From contig VFGZ01000051.1 of NCBI GenBank assembly GCA_009392215.1, positions 1-64,000 on the forward strand: a stretch of 64,000 bases of DNA. The letters run 5' to 3'. Every line of letters starts with the position of its first letter. Positions within the stretch are counted from its first letter, which is position 1. The stretch comes from SAR202 cluster bacterium. GTDB taxonomy: Bacteria; Chloroflexota; Dehalococcoidia; Lucifugimonadales; Lucifugimonadaceae. The notes under the pieces were generated by a model, which saw nothing but the letters and a program-made list of their open reading frames with translations, was not told the origin of the DNA and searched no databases. The position numbers were made by a program, and so were the translations under genes. This document shows, piece by piece, positions 26,390 to 34,832 of the stretch.

Positions 26390-27391
26390 ATGACTACTCC
26401 TGGCGATTTTGAAATAGGAAGGTCGGTACTGACCGGCTATACAGCTGATAATGAATTACATCGGGCTCTGACGATCCTGCGTAATGAAGGAGTCAACCCC
26501 GAAGTTGTAGTTGAATTCACTGCGGAACGCGATGGAGTATTTTGCGGTATTTCTGAAGTGAAAACCCTTTTGAATCGTGTGTTGCCTGAAACAGGTAGAG
26601 AAGTTTGGGCTTTAGAGGAAGGCGTATCAGTAGGAGCCGGTGAGGTAGCGTTGCGAATTAAAGCTCCGTACGCATCATTTGGATTATTTGAGACTGCGAT
26701 TTTGGGTATTCTTGCTTCTTGTACGGGGTGGGCGACTGCGGCCTCTGAGTGTGTAGAAGCGGGATCTGGGATTCCTGTAATCGCATACGGAGCACGTCAT
26801 GTGCATCCGGAAGTTGTGGGTGTGATGGATTATTCTGCTGTAGTTGGTAAATGCGCATCAAGTTCTTCGGTGGCCGGCCACCAATTACATGGACTAACCC
26901 CTTCAGGGACTATGCCCCATTCTTTTGTGCTTCTTATCGGTGATACTGTTCGTTCTATTCTCGCGTTTGACAAACATATGCCCCCTGAAGTGCCAAGAGT
27001 GGCGTTGGTTGATACGTTTAAGGATGAAGTTGAAGAAGCAGTTGATGTTGCGAAAGCTCTACGTGAGCGCTTACGTGGTATTCGACTTGATACACCGAAG
27101 GAGCGGGGTGGTGTCACTCCTGAATTGGTCCACGAGATAAGGGCACGGTTGGATCAGGGAGGATACAGTCACGTCGATATTTTCGTAAGTGGTGGTATTA
27201 CCCCCGATCGTATCCGTGAATTTGTCGAAAAACAAGCTCCTGTTAGCGTTTTCGCTGTTGGCTATTACATTGCTGCAGCATCACCGATTTCATTCACTGC
27301 TGATATCAAAGCTATTGAAGATCGTCCAATTGCCAAACGAGGGCGAATTCCAGGGCTGGTAGCGAACCCACGACTTTCTCAGGTTTTGTAA
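26390..27391 (+). CDS. Nicotinate phosphoribosyltransferase (short type)
   Basis: The 333-residue protein joins PRPP to nicotinate in NAD salvage. Signatures include the N-terminal SVLTGYTADNE, VWALEEGVSVGAGEVALRIKAPY, a GARHVHPEVVGVMDY segment with the phosphorylated-histidine-like region, ALVDTFKDEVEEA and the phosphate-binding IFVSGGITPDRI. It is the short archaeal/Thermoplasma-like form. Its 3' end overlaps the convergent tilS by 13 bp. nadE further right supplies the later step of the same pathway. Confidence 0.88.
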   Translation: MTTPGDFEIGRSVLTGYTADNELHRALTILRNEGVNPEVVVEFTAERDGVFCGISEVKTLLNRVLPETGREVWALEEGVSVGAGEVALRIKAPYASFGLFETAILGILASCTGWATAASECVEAGSGIPVIAYGARHVHPEVVGVMDYSAVVGKCASSSSVAGHQLHGLTPSGTMPHSFVLLIGDTVRSILAFDKHMPPEVPRVALVDTFKDEVEEAVDVAKALRERLRGIRLDTPKERGGVTPELVHEIRARLDQGGYSHVDIFVSGGITPDRIREFVEKQAPVSVFAVGYYIAAASPISFTADIKAIEDRPIAKRGRIPGLVANPRLSQVL

Positions 27392-28821
27392 CTGTTTTTC
27401 GTGAGTTGCGGACCGATTAATTCAAGTCGAGTGACCTCAGTGTGTTCCGGCATCACTTTTGCCCATTCAGCTAAGCGTGATCCCGCCACCCATAAAATCC
27501 CGTTTTTAGATTCTATAAGAGGTACTCTATCACGCCACCTTTTTGGTACCCCGGCTCCGACAAAAAAATCTTGAAGTTTCACATGAGGATTCATTCCTAG
27601 TGGTTGAAAACGATCTCCATTTTTTCGGTTGCGTAATATTAGGTTAAGACTTGCAATTACTGGCGACGCATAGGTTATCCACGAATTGGATGTATCTAGT
27701 TGGCGCGGCCTGTTTCGTAGTTCGCTGGTTACAGCGAACCCACCATCAAGTTGGGTGAATCCGAAATGATTTAGGCTTGTTTCAACAATTGGTGGGGGAT
27801 ATGGGCAATCGTCCTTCTTATTTGAGCTGAAGCTGAATGCATCTTTATCGACGTGGAACGTTACCCCGTTTGGTAAATCTATAGATGTTCCACTATGACT
27901 CAATAATTGAGACGTCATTTCAGATACATGTGTTCGTTCAAGTTGTTGGGAATGCCCGATGTGATTTCTGTACCCAAGCATTAGGACTCTGCCGATTAGA
28001 TAAACGGGCAGGCGATTAATTGCTGAGCGTGAGTATCTATTGTCAGAATAAGCGGCTTGTTGGAGTTCACGCCTAACAATCCAATTAACCACTTCTAAAT
28101 CATCTGATACGTTTTCTGCCAATCGTGCCAAAGCATGCTTGGCTCCAGGGCTGGCGGCTTCGAGAACTGGTAAAGCATCTAGCCTGATCTTATTACGAGT
28201 GTATTTTTTATCGGTATTCGAGGAATCGATAACTGGTTGAATGTTTCTTTGCTTGCAGTAGCTGATGATAGTTGAGCGAGAAATATCCAGTAGTGGGCGC
28301 AGGATGGTTAATTTGGTCTCATATTTAGGGGATTTAAGTGTTGTACGGTATTCCATTCCGACTAAACCTTTCAACCCTGCTCCTCGTATAGCATGAAGTA
28401 AAACGGTTTCGGCTTGATCGTCTTTTGTATGACCGGTGACAACACCATATGCATCGTATTTTTCAGACAGCTGCGATAGGATCTCATATCTCAGAGTACG
28501 GCCCGCCGTTTCAATAGAAACTTTTTGTTCTTTTGAAGCTTTTGGCACATCTACAGTAATGCCTATGAATTCGACCCCGAGAGATTCTGCAATTGTTTTA
28601 GCGGCAGCCTGATCTGTTTCAGATGTGTCAAGTAGTATTTGATGGTTTACATGGCAGGCGATGAGGTTGAAATATTTTTTTTCACTGAGAACCGATAACC
28701 CTGCGAGAAGGGCGGAAGAGTCTGGCCCACCAGAAAAAGCAACTATCAAAGTTGCTCGGTTAGGAATTGTTGACCGGATTAATCCTGTACCGAGTTGTTT
28801 TAAAAAATCAGGATGTTTCAT
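27379..28821 (-). CDS. tilS: tRNA(Ile)-lysidine synthase
   Basis: The 480-residue enzyme converts C34 of tRNA-Ile(CAU) to lysidine, which changes its codon from AUG to AUA. The PP-loop is AFSGGPDSSALL. TGHTKDDQAETVLLHAIRGAGLKGLVGM is the N-type ATPase core, and IDSSNTDKKYTRNKIR is the conserved tRNA-binding segment. A C-terminal TilS-C domain includes NGDRFQPLGM. It overlaps the upstream CBS membrane protein gene by 14 bp, so translation is probably coupled. Confidence 0.95.
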   Translation of the reverse strand: MKHPDFLKQLGTGLIRSTIPNRATLIVAFSGGPDSSALLAGLSVLSEKKYFNLIACHVNHQILLDTSETDQAAAKTIAESLGVEFIGITVDVPKASKEQKVSIETAGRTLRYEILSQLSEKYDAYGVVTGHTKDDQAETVLLHAIRGAGLKGLVGMEYRTTLKSPKYETKLTILRPLLDISRSTIISYCKQRNIQPVIDSSNTDKKYTRNKIRLDALPVLEAASPGAKHALARLAENVSDDLEVVNWIVRRELQQAAYSDNRYSRSAINRLPVYLIGRVLMLGYRNHIGHSQQLERTHVSEMTSQLLSHSGTSIDLPNGVTFHVDKDAFSFSSNKKDDCPYPPPIVETSLNHFGFTQLDGGFAVTSELRNRPRQLDTSNSWITYASPVIASLNLILRNRKNGDRFQPLGMNPHVKLQDFFVGAGVPKRWRDRVPLIESKNGILWVAGSRLAEWAKVMPEHTEVTRLELIGPQLTKNSYKT

Positions 28822-30118
28822 CTTCAGTTAAGGATTGGTTCGTACGCTCCGATAGTTCCGTTACTCGTCGGATGTGAATGTTGGCTATTTTTGATCCCTC
28901 CATTTCAGCAACTTGCATTCGTAGATTGCCAAAGCGGACTCTACTACCTACAGTAGGCAGATGTTGAGCCTGTTCAAGAAAGAATCCCGCGATAGTTTCA
29001 TAGTCTCCTTCGGGAATTTCTAGGCCTAATTCATCGTTAGCTTCACCGATCTCAAGCCCTCCATCCAATTCGAAGGTATTTTCATTTACTGTCACGAATC
29101 GCCGATCAGGTTTTGAGCCCTCTTCTCCTGTCTTTCCGACTATCTGTTCGACAACCCGTGTGAGAGTAATGAGTCCAGCTATGCCACCGAATTCATCTAC
29201 GACCAATGAAATCTTGTGTCCCGATTCCTGCATTTCATCAAATAGATCATCTAAGCGTTTTGTTTCGGGTACAAAATGAGCTTGCCGCATGAGGTTGATC
29301 ACTGGGCGATTCAAATCCAGTTTTGATTCAGATATTGAACCTAAAACATCTTTGACTGAGAATATGCCGACGACATCGTCATGATTGGTGTCAAATACCG
29401 GGAATCTTGTGTGTGGTGACAATCGGTATGAGTCCATGAATTGCCCAAAGGTAGCGTCGACTGAAGTCCAAACTATTTCCGGGCGCGGTGTCATTACATC
29501 TCGGACTTCCATTTCGCCGAATCTGAATATGTTGTCAAGCATTTCTCCCGTGTTTTCTTCAACAGTCCCCTCGGCTTCCCCCAGATCTATCAATGTTCGG
29601 AGTTCGCCAGGTGTGACGATAGGGCTTGTCATCGATTCTTTCCCACCGAACAATCGTATGATTCCTCTTGGTATTAAGGTGAATGCAAAGACTACTGGCC
29701 AACTGGCGGTCATGAGAATTAGTACTGTGCGTGCGGTTATTAGTGCCCATTTTTCGGCGGCTACTACAGCGAGAGTTTTTGGCGTGAGTTCACCTACAAC
29801 GACTACAAATACTGTTGCAATGGCTGTGGCAACGATCGTAGATAAAATTGTGGGCTCGCCACCACCGATAGTTGAAATTGCGAGCGTGGTCCCGACTGAT
29901 GCAACCATGATGTTAAACAGATTGCCGACTAAAAGGATTGTGCCGAAGAATTTCTCGTATTGATCAAAAATTCGAATTAAAAGTTTGGCTCGCCTGTCAC
30001 CTTCTTCGCTGCGGTGTTCAATCTTATATCGACTCGAGCCGAGAACCGCTGCCTCAGTAGCACTGATAAAAGCACTACCTAATAAACCGATCAGGATAAT
30101 TAATAAAGATATGGTCAC
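28808..30118 (-). CDS. CorC/HlyC-type (CNNM) membrane protein with CBS domains
   Basis: The 436-residue protein has an N-terminal DUF21/CNNM domain with about four membrane segments and the conserved GELTPKTLA motif. A CBS pair follows (VRDVMTPRPEIVW, then HTRFPVF). A C-terminal CorC/HlyC transporter-associated domain ends it (SGHKISLVVDEFGGIAGLITLTRVVEQIVG). Such proteins export magnesium or cobalt or regulate their transport. The older name hemolysin is not supported. The start is GTG. It precedes tilS with a 14-bp overlap and follows recA after 147 bp. Confidence 0.92.
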   Translation of the reverse strand: MTISLLIILIGLLGSAFISATEAAVLGSSRYKIEHRSEEGDRRAKLLIRIFDQYEKFFGTILLVGNLFNIMVASVGTTLAISTIGGGEPTILSTIVATAIATVFVVVVGELTPKTLAVVAAEKWALITARTVLILMTASWPVVFAFTLIPRGIIRLFGGKESMTSPIVTPGELRTLIDLGEAEGTVEENTGEMLDNIFRFGEMEVRDVMTPRPEIVWTSVDATFGQFMDSYRLSPHTRFPVFDTNHDDVVGIFSVKDVLGSISESKLDLNRPVINLMRQAHFVPETKRLDDLFDEMQESGHKISLVVDEFGGIAGLITLTRVVEQIVGKTGEEGSKPDRRFVTVNENTFELDGGLEIGEANDELGLEIPEGDYETIAGFFLEQAQHLPTVGSRVRFGNLRMQVAEMEGSKIANIHIRRVTELSERTNQSLTEDETS

Positions 30119-30260
30119 TTGATTATCAAGGCGAAACGCTTAAACAAAACAACGATTTGTTTCCGTATCAAGTTTATCTGTCAATTGCCATTATGATGCA
30201 AATTGTGATTTGTTATCACGCTGTATTTACCTCAACTGGTTTTAAGTATCTGGTGTCAGG

Positions 30261-30279
30261 CGACTCTATTTTTGAGTCG
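30261..30279 (-). terminator. Hairpin spanning the recA stop codon
   Basis: CGACTC (30261-30266) and GAGTCG (30274-30279) form a perfect 6-bp stem around TATTTTT. The recA TAG lies partly in the stem. No uridine tract follows on the minus strand, so it may stabilise the 3' end or act with a protein rather than terminate alone. Confidence 0.4.
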
Positions 30280-31342
30280 GACTTTCGCTGATTCTGCTTT
30301 CTGGATTTGTCTTGGCGTCCTGTTCGTTTCTGATAGTGGTTTCAATTTGATTTCGGATTTCAGTGTTTGCCTTAAGAAATTGGCGTGAAGCTTCGCGTCC
30401 TTGACCAAGACGAACATCATCGTAAGAGTAGAATGATCCGCTTTTTCTGATGATGCCATTTTCTACACCAAGGTCGAGTAGACTGCCTTCCTTGCTGATA
30501 CCGGATTTGAACATAATTTCCAATTCAGCTTTTCGGAACGGCGCGGCGACTTTGTTCTTTACAACTCTTGCACGTACCCGATTGCCAATAATGTCTTGTC
30601 CGACCTTAACGGCTTCAATACGTCGAAGGTCAATACGAACGGAACTGTAAAATTTCAATGCTCGGCCGCCTGGCGTTACCTCCGGATTCCCAAAAACTAC
30701 TCCAACTTTTTCTCGTAATTGGTTGATGAAAATACAGACAGTCTCTGTTTTATGGATTATTCCAGTTAACTTTCGGAGTGCTTGCGACATGATGCGGGCT
30801 TGGAGCCCAATTTGCATATCTCCCATATCCCCTTCCAGTTCAGCAGCAGGAACAAGTGCAGCGACACTATCGACAACAATGATGTCTAGCGCTCCGCTTC
30901 GTATGAGATATTCTGTAATTTCTAGGGCCTGTTCTGCCGAATCAGGCTGGGAAATCAGGAGTTTGTCGACATCGACGCCTATAAGTCGGGCATAAGCTGG
31001 ATCCATCGCATGTTCAACGTCTATAAAAGCTGCTTGACCACCCGCGGCTTGCGCTTCCGCAATTGCTGACATTGCTAGTGTGGTTTTGCCAGCGGATTCT
31101 GCCCCGAAGATTTCAATAATGCGACCACGTGGTAGACCTCCTACTCCTAATGCCAAATCCAGTGCTATGGATCCAGTTGGTATTGATCTCACAGCGTTGT
31201 CTGCGGATGAATCTCCCATTCGCATGACAGCACCTCTCCCAAATGCCTTTTCAATTTGTGCGAGGGCTAATTCGAGAGTCTTATCCCGCTCATTACTTGT
31301 TCCGTTAACATGGACTTTCGTCAGTGCCTTTTTTACAGCCAA
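30266..31342 (-). CDS. recA: RecA recombinase
   Basis: The 358-residue strand-exchange ATPase and LexA co-protease. It is standard in layout, with Walker [13 protein letters not shown], loop L1 [37 protein letters not shown] and [13 protein letters not shown]. The Walker A reads GAESAGKT instead of the usual GPESSGKT. The start is TTG with AAGAAGAG upstream. The C-terminal tail is charged and poorly conserved. The upstream region holds an SOS-like box, a G8 tract and a tandem 12-mer. Confidence 0.97.
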   Translation of the reverse strand: MAVKKALTKVHVNGTSNERDKTLELALAQIEKAFGRGAVMRMGDSSADNAVRSIPTGSIALDLALGVGGLPRGRIIEIFGAESAGKTTLAMSAIAEAQAAGGQAAFIDVEHAMDPAYARLIGVDVDKLLISQPDSAEQALEITEYLIRSGALDIIVVDSVAALVPAAELEGDMGDMQIGLQARIMSQALRKLTGIIHKTETVCIFINQLREKVGVVFGNPEVTPGGRALKFYSSVRIDLRRIEAVKVGQDIIGNRVRARVVKNKVAAPFRKAELEIMFKSGISKEGSLLDLGVENGIIRKSGSFYSYDDVRLGQGREASRQFLKANTEIRNQIETTIRNEQDAKTNPESRISESPTQK

Positions 31343-31372
31343 CGTTGCTCTTCTTTCTGTCTGAATCCCCTT

Positions 31373-31426
31373 TTTATAATCGTATCGGGGGGGGCCTGAA
31401 TCAAACTGAGATTAGCACAAGTGTTC
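31373..31426 (-). promoter_or_regulatory. Possible recA promoter with an SOS-like box
   Basis: On the minus strand TTGATT (31404-31399) and TATAAA (31378-31373) are spaced 20 bp, longer than ideal, with eight consecutive cytosines in the spacer. GCACAAGTGTTC (31415-31426) differs by one base from the Gram-positive LexA box GAAC-N4-GTTC and ends 10 bp upstream of the -35. Confidence 0.45.
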
Positions 31427-31436
31427 TAATAATGCA

Positions 31437-31480
31437 ACACACGTATGTCACAACAATAACTTTCTCCCACACACGTATGT
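31437..31480. repeat. Tandem 12-bp direct repeat ACACACGTATGT
   Basis: Exact copies lie at 31437-31448 and 31469-31480, 32 bp apart (about three helical turns), between recA and the htrA-type gene. Each contains CACA-CGTA-TGT(G), a near dyad. The phasing suggests paired protein binding upstream of recA, but they could also serve the 3' end of the htrA gene. Confidence 0.55.
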
Positions 31481-31507
31481 GTATGGAAATTCAATGTTGG
31501 CGAAAAA

Positions 31508-32857
31508 TTAAGATGTTGCTGGACGTGATCCAAGGGTCATAGGAATTGCAATTTCCTTACCATCCCTAAAAACACCTACGATGATCTCGTCACCAGGACT
31601 GGTATTCAATGCTAAATATCCAATAAGGTCATCCATAGATTTCATAGGAATGGAATTGATTGAAACTATCACATCGCCATCGAAGTTTAGGGAGCCAGTC
31701 GAACTTGAATCGCCGCGGATTCCAGCTAAATCAGCTGGCCCATCCACACTCGTGCGATTTACATATGCGCCGAGAATGTCACGGGGTAGATTTGCTTTTT
31801 CACGTAACAAAATATTTACTTCATTGCCGCTAATGCCCATTAATGGGTATGAATGTTGTCCATTATTAATCAGAGACGGCACAACTCGTTTTGCAAGATC
31901 GACTGGTACTGCGAAGCCGACACCTGAATTTTGTCGTGAGCTACTCTTGATTTGAGTGTTTATACCAATCACTGCCCCATTCATGTCTAATAGTGGACCG
32001 CCCGAGTTCCCTGGGTTAATTGCCGCATCAGTCTGCATAACTGCTGGAATACTATAGGATGAGAATCCACTGGAAAGTGTTCGTGTCACAGCACTGACGA
32101 TTCCCGTTGTCATAGTGAATTCTTCGCCGAAAGGATTTCCTAAAGCTATCGCCATTTCTCCTGGACGTGTTTCTGAAGAATTACCCATTGGTAGTGGAAT
32201 TAACTTATGGTCGATCTCATTGATTTTGATCACCGCAAGATCTGAATCGCGATCCCATGCTACAACCTCAGCACGATATTCTCGACCGTTGAAGAATTTT
32301 ACTATCAGGGAGGTGCTACTTTGGATTGCGGTTTGGATCACGTGGTAATTGGTTACTAAATGTCCTTCTGTATCCCATACGAAGCCGGATCCTGAACCCG
32401 CGCTCATTCTCGTATCGGCTGTGATGAAAACAACTGATTCAACACTGGTTTCGTACAGATTTGCTAGATGTTCTGCTTGTGCTGCTACGATCGCTGCAGG
32501 TGTAAGTTCTTCGGTAATGGGTTGTGGTAGAGCATCTCCAAGTGACTTGTACTTTGGTTGTTCGGTTAAAGCTACCGAAGTGGTTGTGACGGCGGTGGCG
32601 GTTGGGACGATTTCATTTGATGTAATAGTGCTTTCTGACGATGAATCCGCTGTATCTTTGACCTTTGGTGAAATTCTAGTTTGAGAAGACGGAGTGGCGG
32701 ACCTTGTATGGTTTGAGGTTTGTTCCGCGTCGGGGTTGGCTAAGTCGACGTTTGAAACGATCGGGTCGTTAGCACTCATACAAGCCGAACCCACTATCAT
32801 TAGGATGAAAATGCTGCTGAGATACTGGGCGTTTATTTTTTGCAACGTGCTTATCAT
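31508..32857 (-). CDS. HtrA/DegP-type serine protease, probable lipoprotein
   Basis: The 449-residue protein has an N-terminal hydrophobic segment ending in VGSAC (C26, a weak lipobox). A Ser/Thr-rich linker of about 100 residues follows, then an S1C trypsin-like domain. The catalytic triad is H172 (TNYHVI), D206 (DSDLAVIK) and S285 (GNSGGPLL). One C-terminal PDZ domain ends it (GDVIVSINSIPMKSMDDLIGYL). It probably degrades or refolds damaged proteins outside the membrane. Confidence 0.92.
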   Translation of the reverse strand: MISTLQKINAQYLSSIFILMIVGSACMSANDPIVSNVDLANPDAEQTSNHTRSATPSSQTRISPKVKDTADSSSESTITSNEIVPTATAVTTTSVALTEQPKYKSLGDALPQPITEELTPAAIVAAQAEHLANLYETSVESVVFITADTRMSAGSGSGFVWDTEGHLVTNYHVIQTAIQSSTSLIVKFFNGREYRAEVVAWDRDSDLAVIKINEIDHKLIPLPMGNSSETRPGEMAIALGNPFGEEFTMTTGIVSAVTRTLSSGFSSYSIPAVMQTDAAINPGNSGGPLLDMNGAVIGINTQIKSSSRQNSGVGFAVPVDLAKRVVPSLINNGQHSYPLMGISGNEVNILLREKANLPRDILGAYVNRTSVDGPADLAGIRGDSSSTGSLNFDGDVIVSINSIPMKSMDDLIGYLALNTSPGDEIIVGVFRDGKEIAIPMTLGSRPATS

Positions 32858-32993
32858 TTTTTACTGTGCCGGTTCAGACATTAAGTTGAGTTCTGCGGAA
32901 TTACCTTTGTCCAGAATATAAAGAGAATGTGAAGTAAGTTTGTGGGTTTTTGCTAAATTGTTATCGAATCGTTTGAAAATCGAATAACTTTAC

Positions 32994-33015
32994 TTTCGAT
33001 GAACGCTCATCGAAA
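32994..33015 (-). terminator. Terminator-like hairpin after nadE
   Basis: TTTCGATGA and TCATCGAAA form a perfect 9-bp stem with an ACGC loop (GCGT on the minus strand), nine bases downstream of the nadE stop codon. The following minus-strand bases are AT-rich (GTAAAGTTATTC) but not a uridine run. It is the probable end of the glnA-gltB-gltD-nadE transcript. Confidence 0.6.
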
Positions 33016-33023
33016 CTCTTGGA

Positions 33024-34808
33024 TTAATGTTGCCAGACTGATGCAATTGGTAGCCGGCGATCTCGCCCGAATGCTAGTCCGGTGATTTTCACGCCAGGAG
33101 GTGCCTGCCTTCGCTTGTATTCATTTTTGTCTATTAGTTGAACAATGCGGCGTACGACCGTCTCGACGTTATCGTCAGATAGGACTTTTCGTTCTTTTTG
33201 GATAATCAGATCAGGCGACAGGCGTTCTTCGATATACATGTGAATAATTCGGTCTAGCTGATCATATGGTGGAAGAGAATCTTCATCCAATTGGTCAGGT
33301 CGGAGCTCTGCACTTGGTGGCTTGTCAATTATTTCTTGTGGAATCGGGCATCCGGAACCTTGTGCATTTCGGTGTTCGCATAATTCGTATACCAGCGTCT
33401 TGGGCACGTCTTTGATCACGGCGTATGCCCCGGCCATATCACCATAGAGAGTTGCATAGCCTGTTGCCATCTCTGACTTGTTGCCAGTTGAGAGAACTAG
33501 CCAGTTGAATTTATTGGCGATCGACATCATGAGGTTGCCGCGTATTCGTGACTGGGTATTTTCTTCTGACAATCCAGGTTCAGTACCCTTGAATGTATCG
33601 CTCAGCATTTTTTCAAATGAGACGTGACCTGGTTCTATTGGTATAGTCCAAAGTTCGACGTTTAGTCGGGAACACAACTCTCTCGCGTCTGTGATGCTTC
33701 CTTCTGATGAATAGCGCGAAGGCAAAGCCACTCCAATGACGTTTTGAGCGCCGATTGCGTCAGTGGCGATAGTGGTGACCAAGGCAGAGTCGATACCGCC
33801 CGATATAGCGATGATTACTTTTTTGAAACCAGTCTTTTTCAAGTAGTCGCGAGTTCCGATAATTAGTGCTTGATACACACTTTCGAGTCTGCCTATATGA
33901 CTGATGGACAGTTCAGGTAAATTTGGCATTTTTTTTTGCCGTTTTATTGTTGGGATTTCCATAATTGACGATTTGCCAACTTTAGAAAGTTTTTCATGAA
34001 AATTTGTGTAATCTTGCCGGGTGGGAACAGGGATTTCTGTGAGTTTGGCTTTTATGTCTGCTATAAGCAACGATTCTTCAAATCGTGGGGAGTTACCCAA
34101 TAGTTTGCCATCGGGGTCAAACAGCATGCTCCCTCCATCGAATACAAGTTCATCCTGACCGCCAATTTGGTTGGTGTAGAGCGTGTAAATATTATTTCGC
34201 CTTGAGAGGTCACTGACGATCTCTTCTCGATGTCGATGTTTTCCAAGTTGATAGGGCGAGGAGTTTAAATTAATGATTAGCTGTGCTCCTGCCTCGCGTT
34301 GAACCTCTGATGGTCCAATCGGCTCCCAAATGTCTTCGCAGATATTGATGCCTATCTTAATTCCACGTATTGAAATGACCGAACACTCATTTCCCGGAGT
34401 GAAGTAGCGGCGTTCGTCAAAAACCCCATAGTTTGGGAGGTGAATTTTTCGGTAAGTGGTTACGATTTTTCCTTGATGGAGTACAGCAGCTGAATTGAAT
34501 AACTTGCCATCTTCAGAATCGACGAAACCCACAAGCGCAACGATGTCTTTAACTTTGGTTGCTATATGGCGAAGCGCTATTTTATTTGCTTCTATGAAAT
34601 TATCGTAAAGAACCAGATCTTCGGGTGGATATCCGGTGATGGTTAGCTCAGGGAAAGCTATTAACTCAGCTTGTTGGAGCTGAGCGAGTTTGATCCATTT
34701 TTCAATGAGTTGCGAGTTACCGTCGATATCACCGACGGTAGTGTTAACTTGGGCGGCCGCAACTCGAATTACAGTGGTCGAAACCGAATTAAAAGTGGCC
34801 GAAGTCAT
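33024..34808 (-). CDS. nadE: Glutamine-dependent NAD+ synthetase
   Basis: The 594-residue two-domain enzyme amidates nicotinic acid adenine dinucleotide to NAD. The N-terminal nitrilase-type glutaminase has E54 (AFPELTITGYPPEDL), the lysine in RKIHLPNYGVFDERRYF and the cysteine in INICEDIWEP. The C-terminal ATP-pyrophosphatase has IAISGGIDSALVTT and STGNKSEMATGYATLYGD. It follows gltD by 24 bp, so a glutamine-consuming enzyme is carried in the glutamine/glutamate operon. Confidence 0.96.
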   Translation of the reverse strand: MTSATFNSVSTTVIRVAAAQVNTTVGDIDGNSQLIEKWIKLAQLQQAELIAFPELTITGYPPEDLVLYDNFIEANKIALRHIATKVKDIVALVGFVDSEDGKLFNSAAVLHQGKIVTTYRKIHLPNYGVFDERRYFTPGNECSVISIRGIKIGINICEDIWEPIGPSEVQREAGAQLIINLNSSPYQLGKHRHREEIVSDLSRRNNIYTLYTNQIGGQDELVFDGGSMLFDPDGKLLGNSPRFEESLLIADIKAKLTEIPVPTRQDYTNFHEKLSKVGKSSIMEIPTIKRQKKMPNLPELSISHIGRLESVYQALIIGTRDYLKKTGFKKVIIAISGGIDSALVTTIATDAIGAQNVIGVALPSRYSSEGSITDARELCSRLNVELWTIPIEPGHVSFEKMLSDTFKGTEPGLSEENTQSRIRGNLMMSIANKFNWLVLSTGNKSEMATGYATLYGDMAGAYAVIKDVPKTLVYELCEHRNAQGSGCPIPQEIIDKPPSAELRPDQLDEDSLPPYDQLDRIIHMYIEERLSPDLIIQKERKVLSDDNVETVVRRIVQLIDKNEYKRRQAPPGVKITGLAFGRDRRLPIASVWQH

Positions 34809-34832
34809 ATCAATTCGATTATATCGTCCATT

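Noticed and set aside
29385-29963. 192-residue plus-strand ORF
   Set aside because: It is antisense to the CBS membrane protein gene and Ser/Thr/Val-rich from reverse-frame codon bias. No family likeness.
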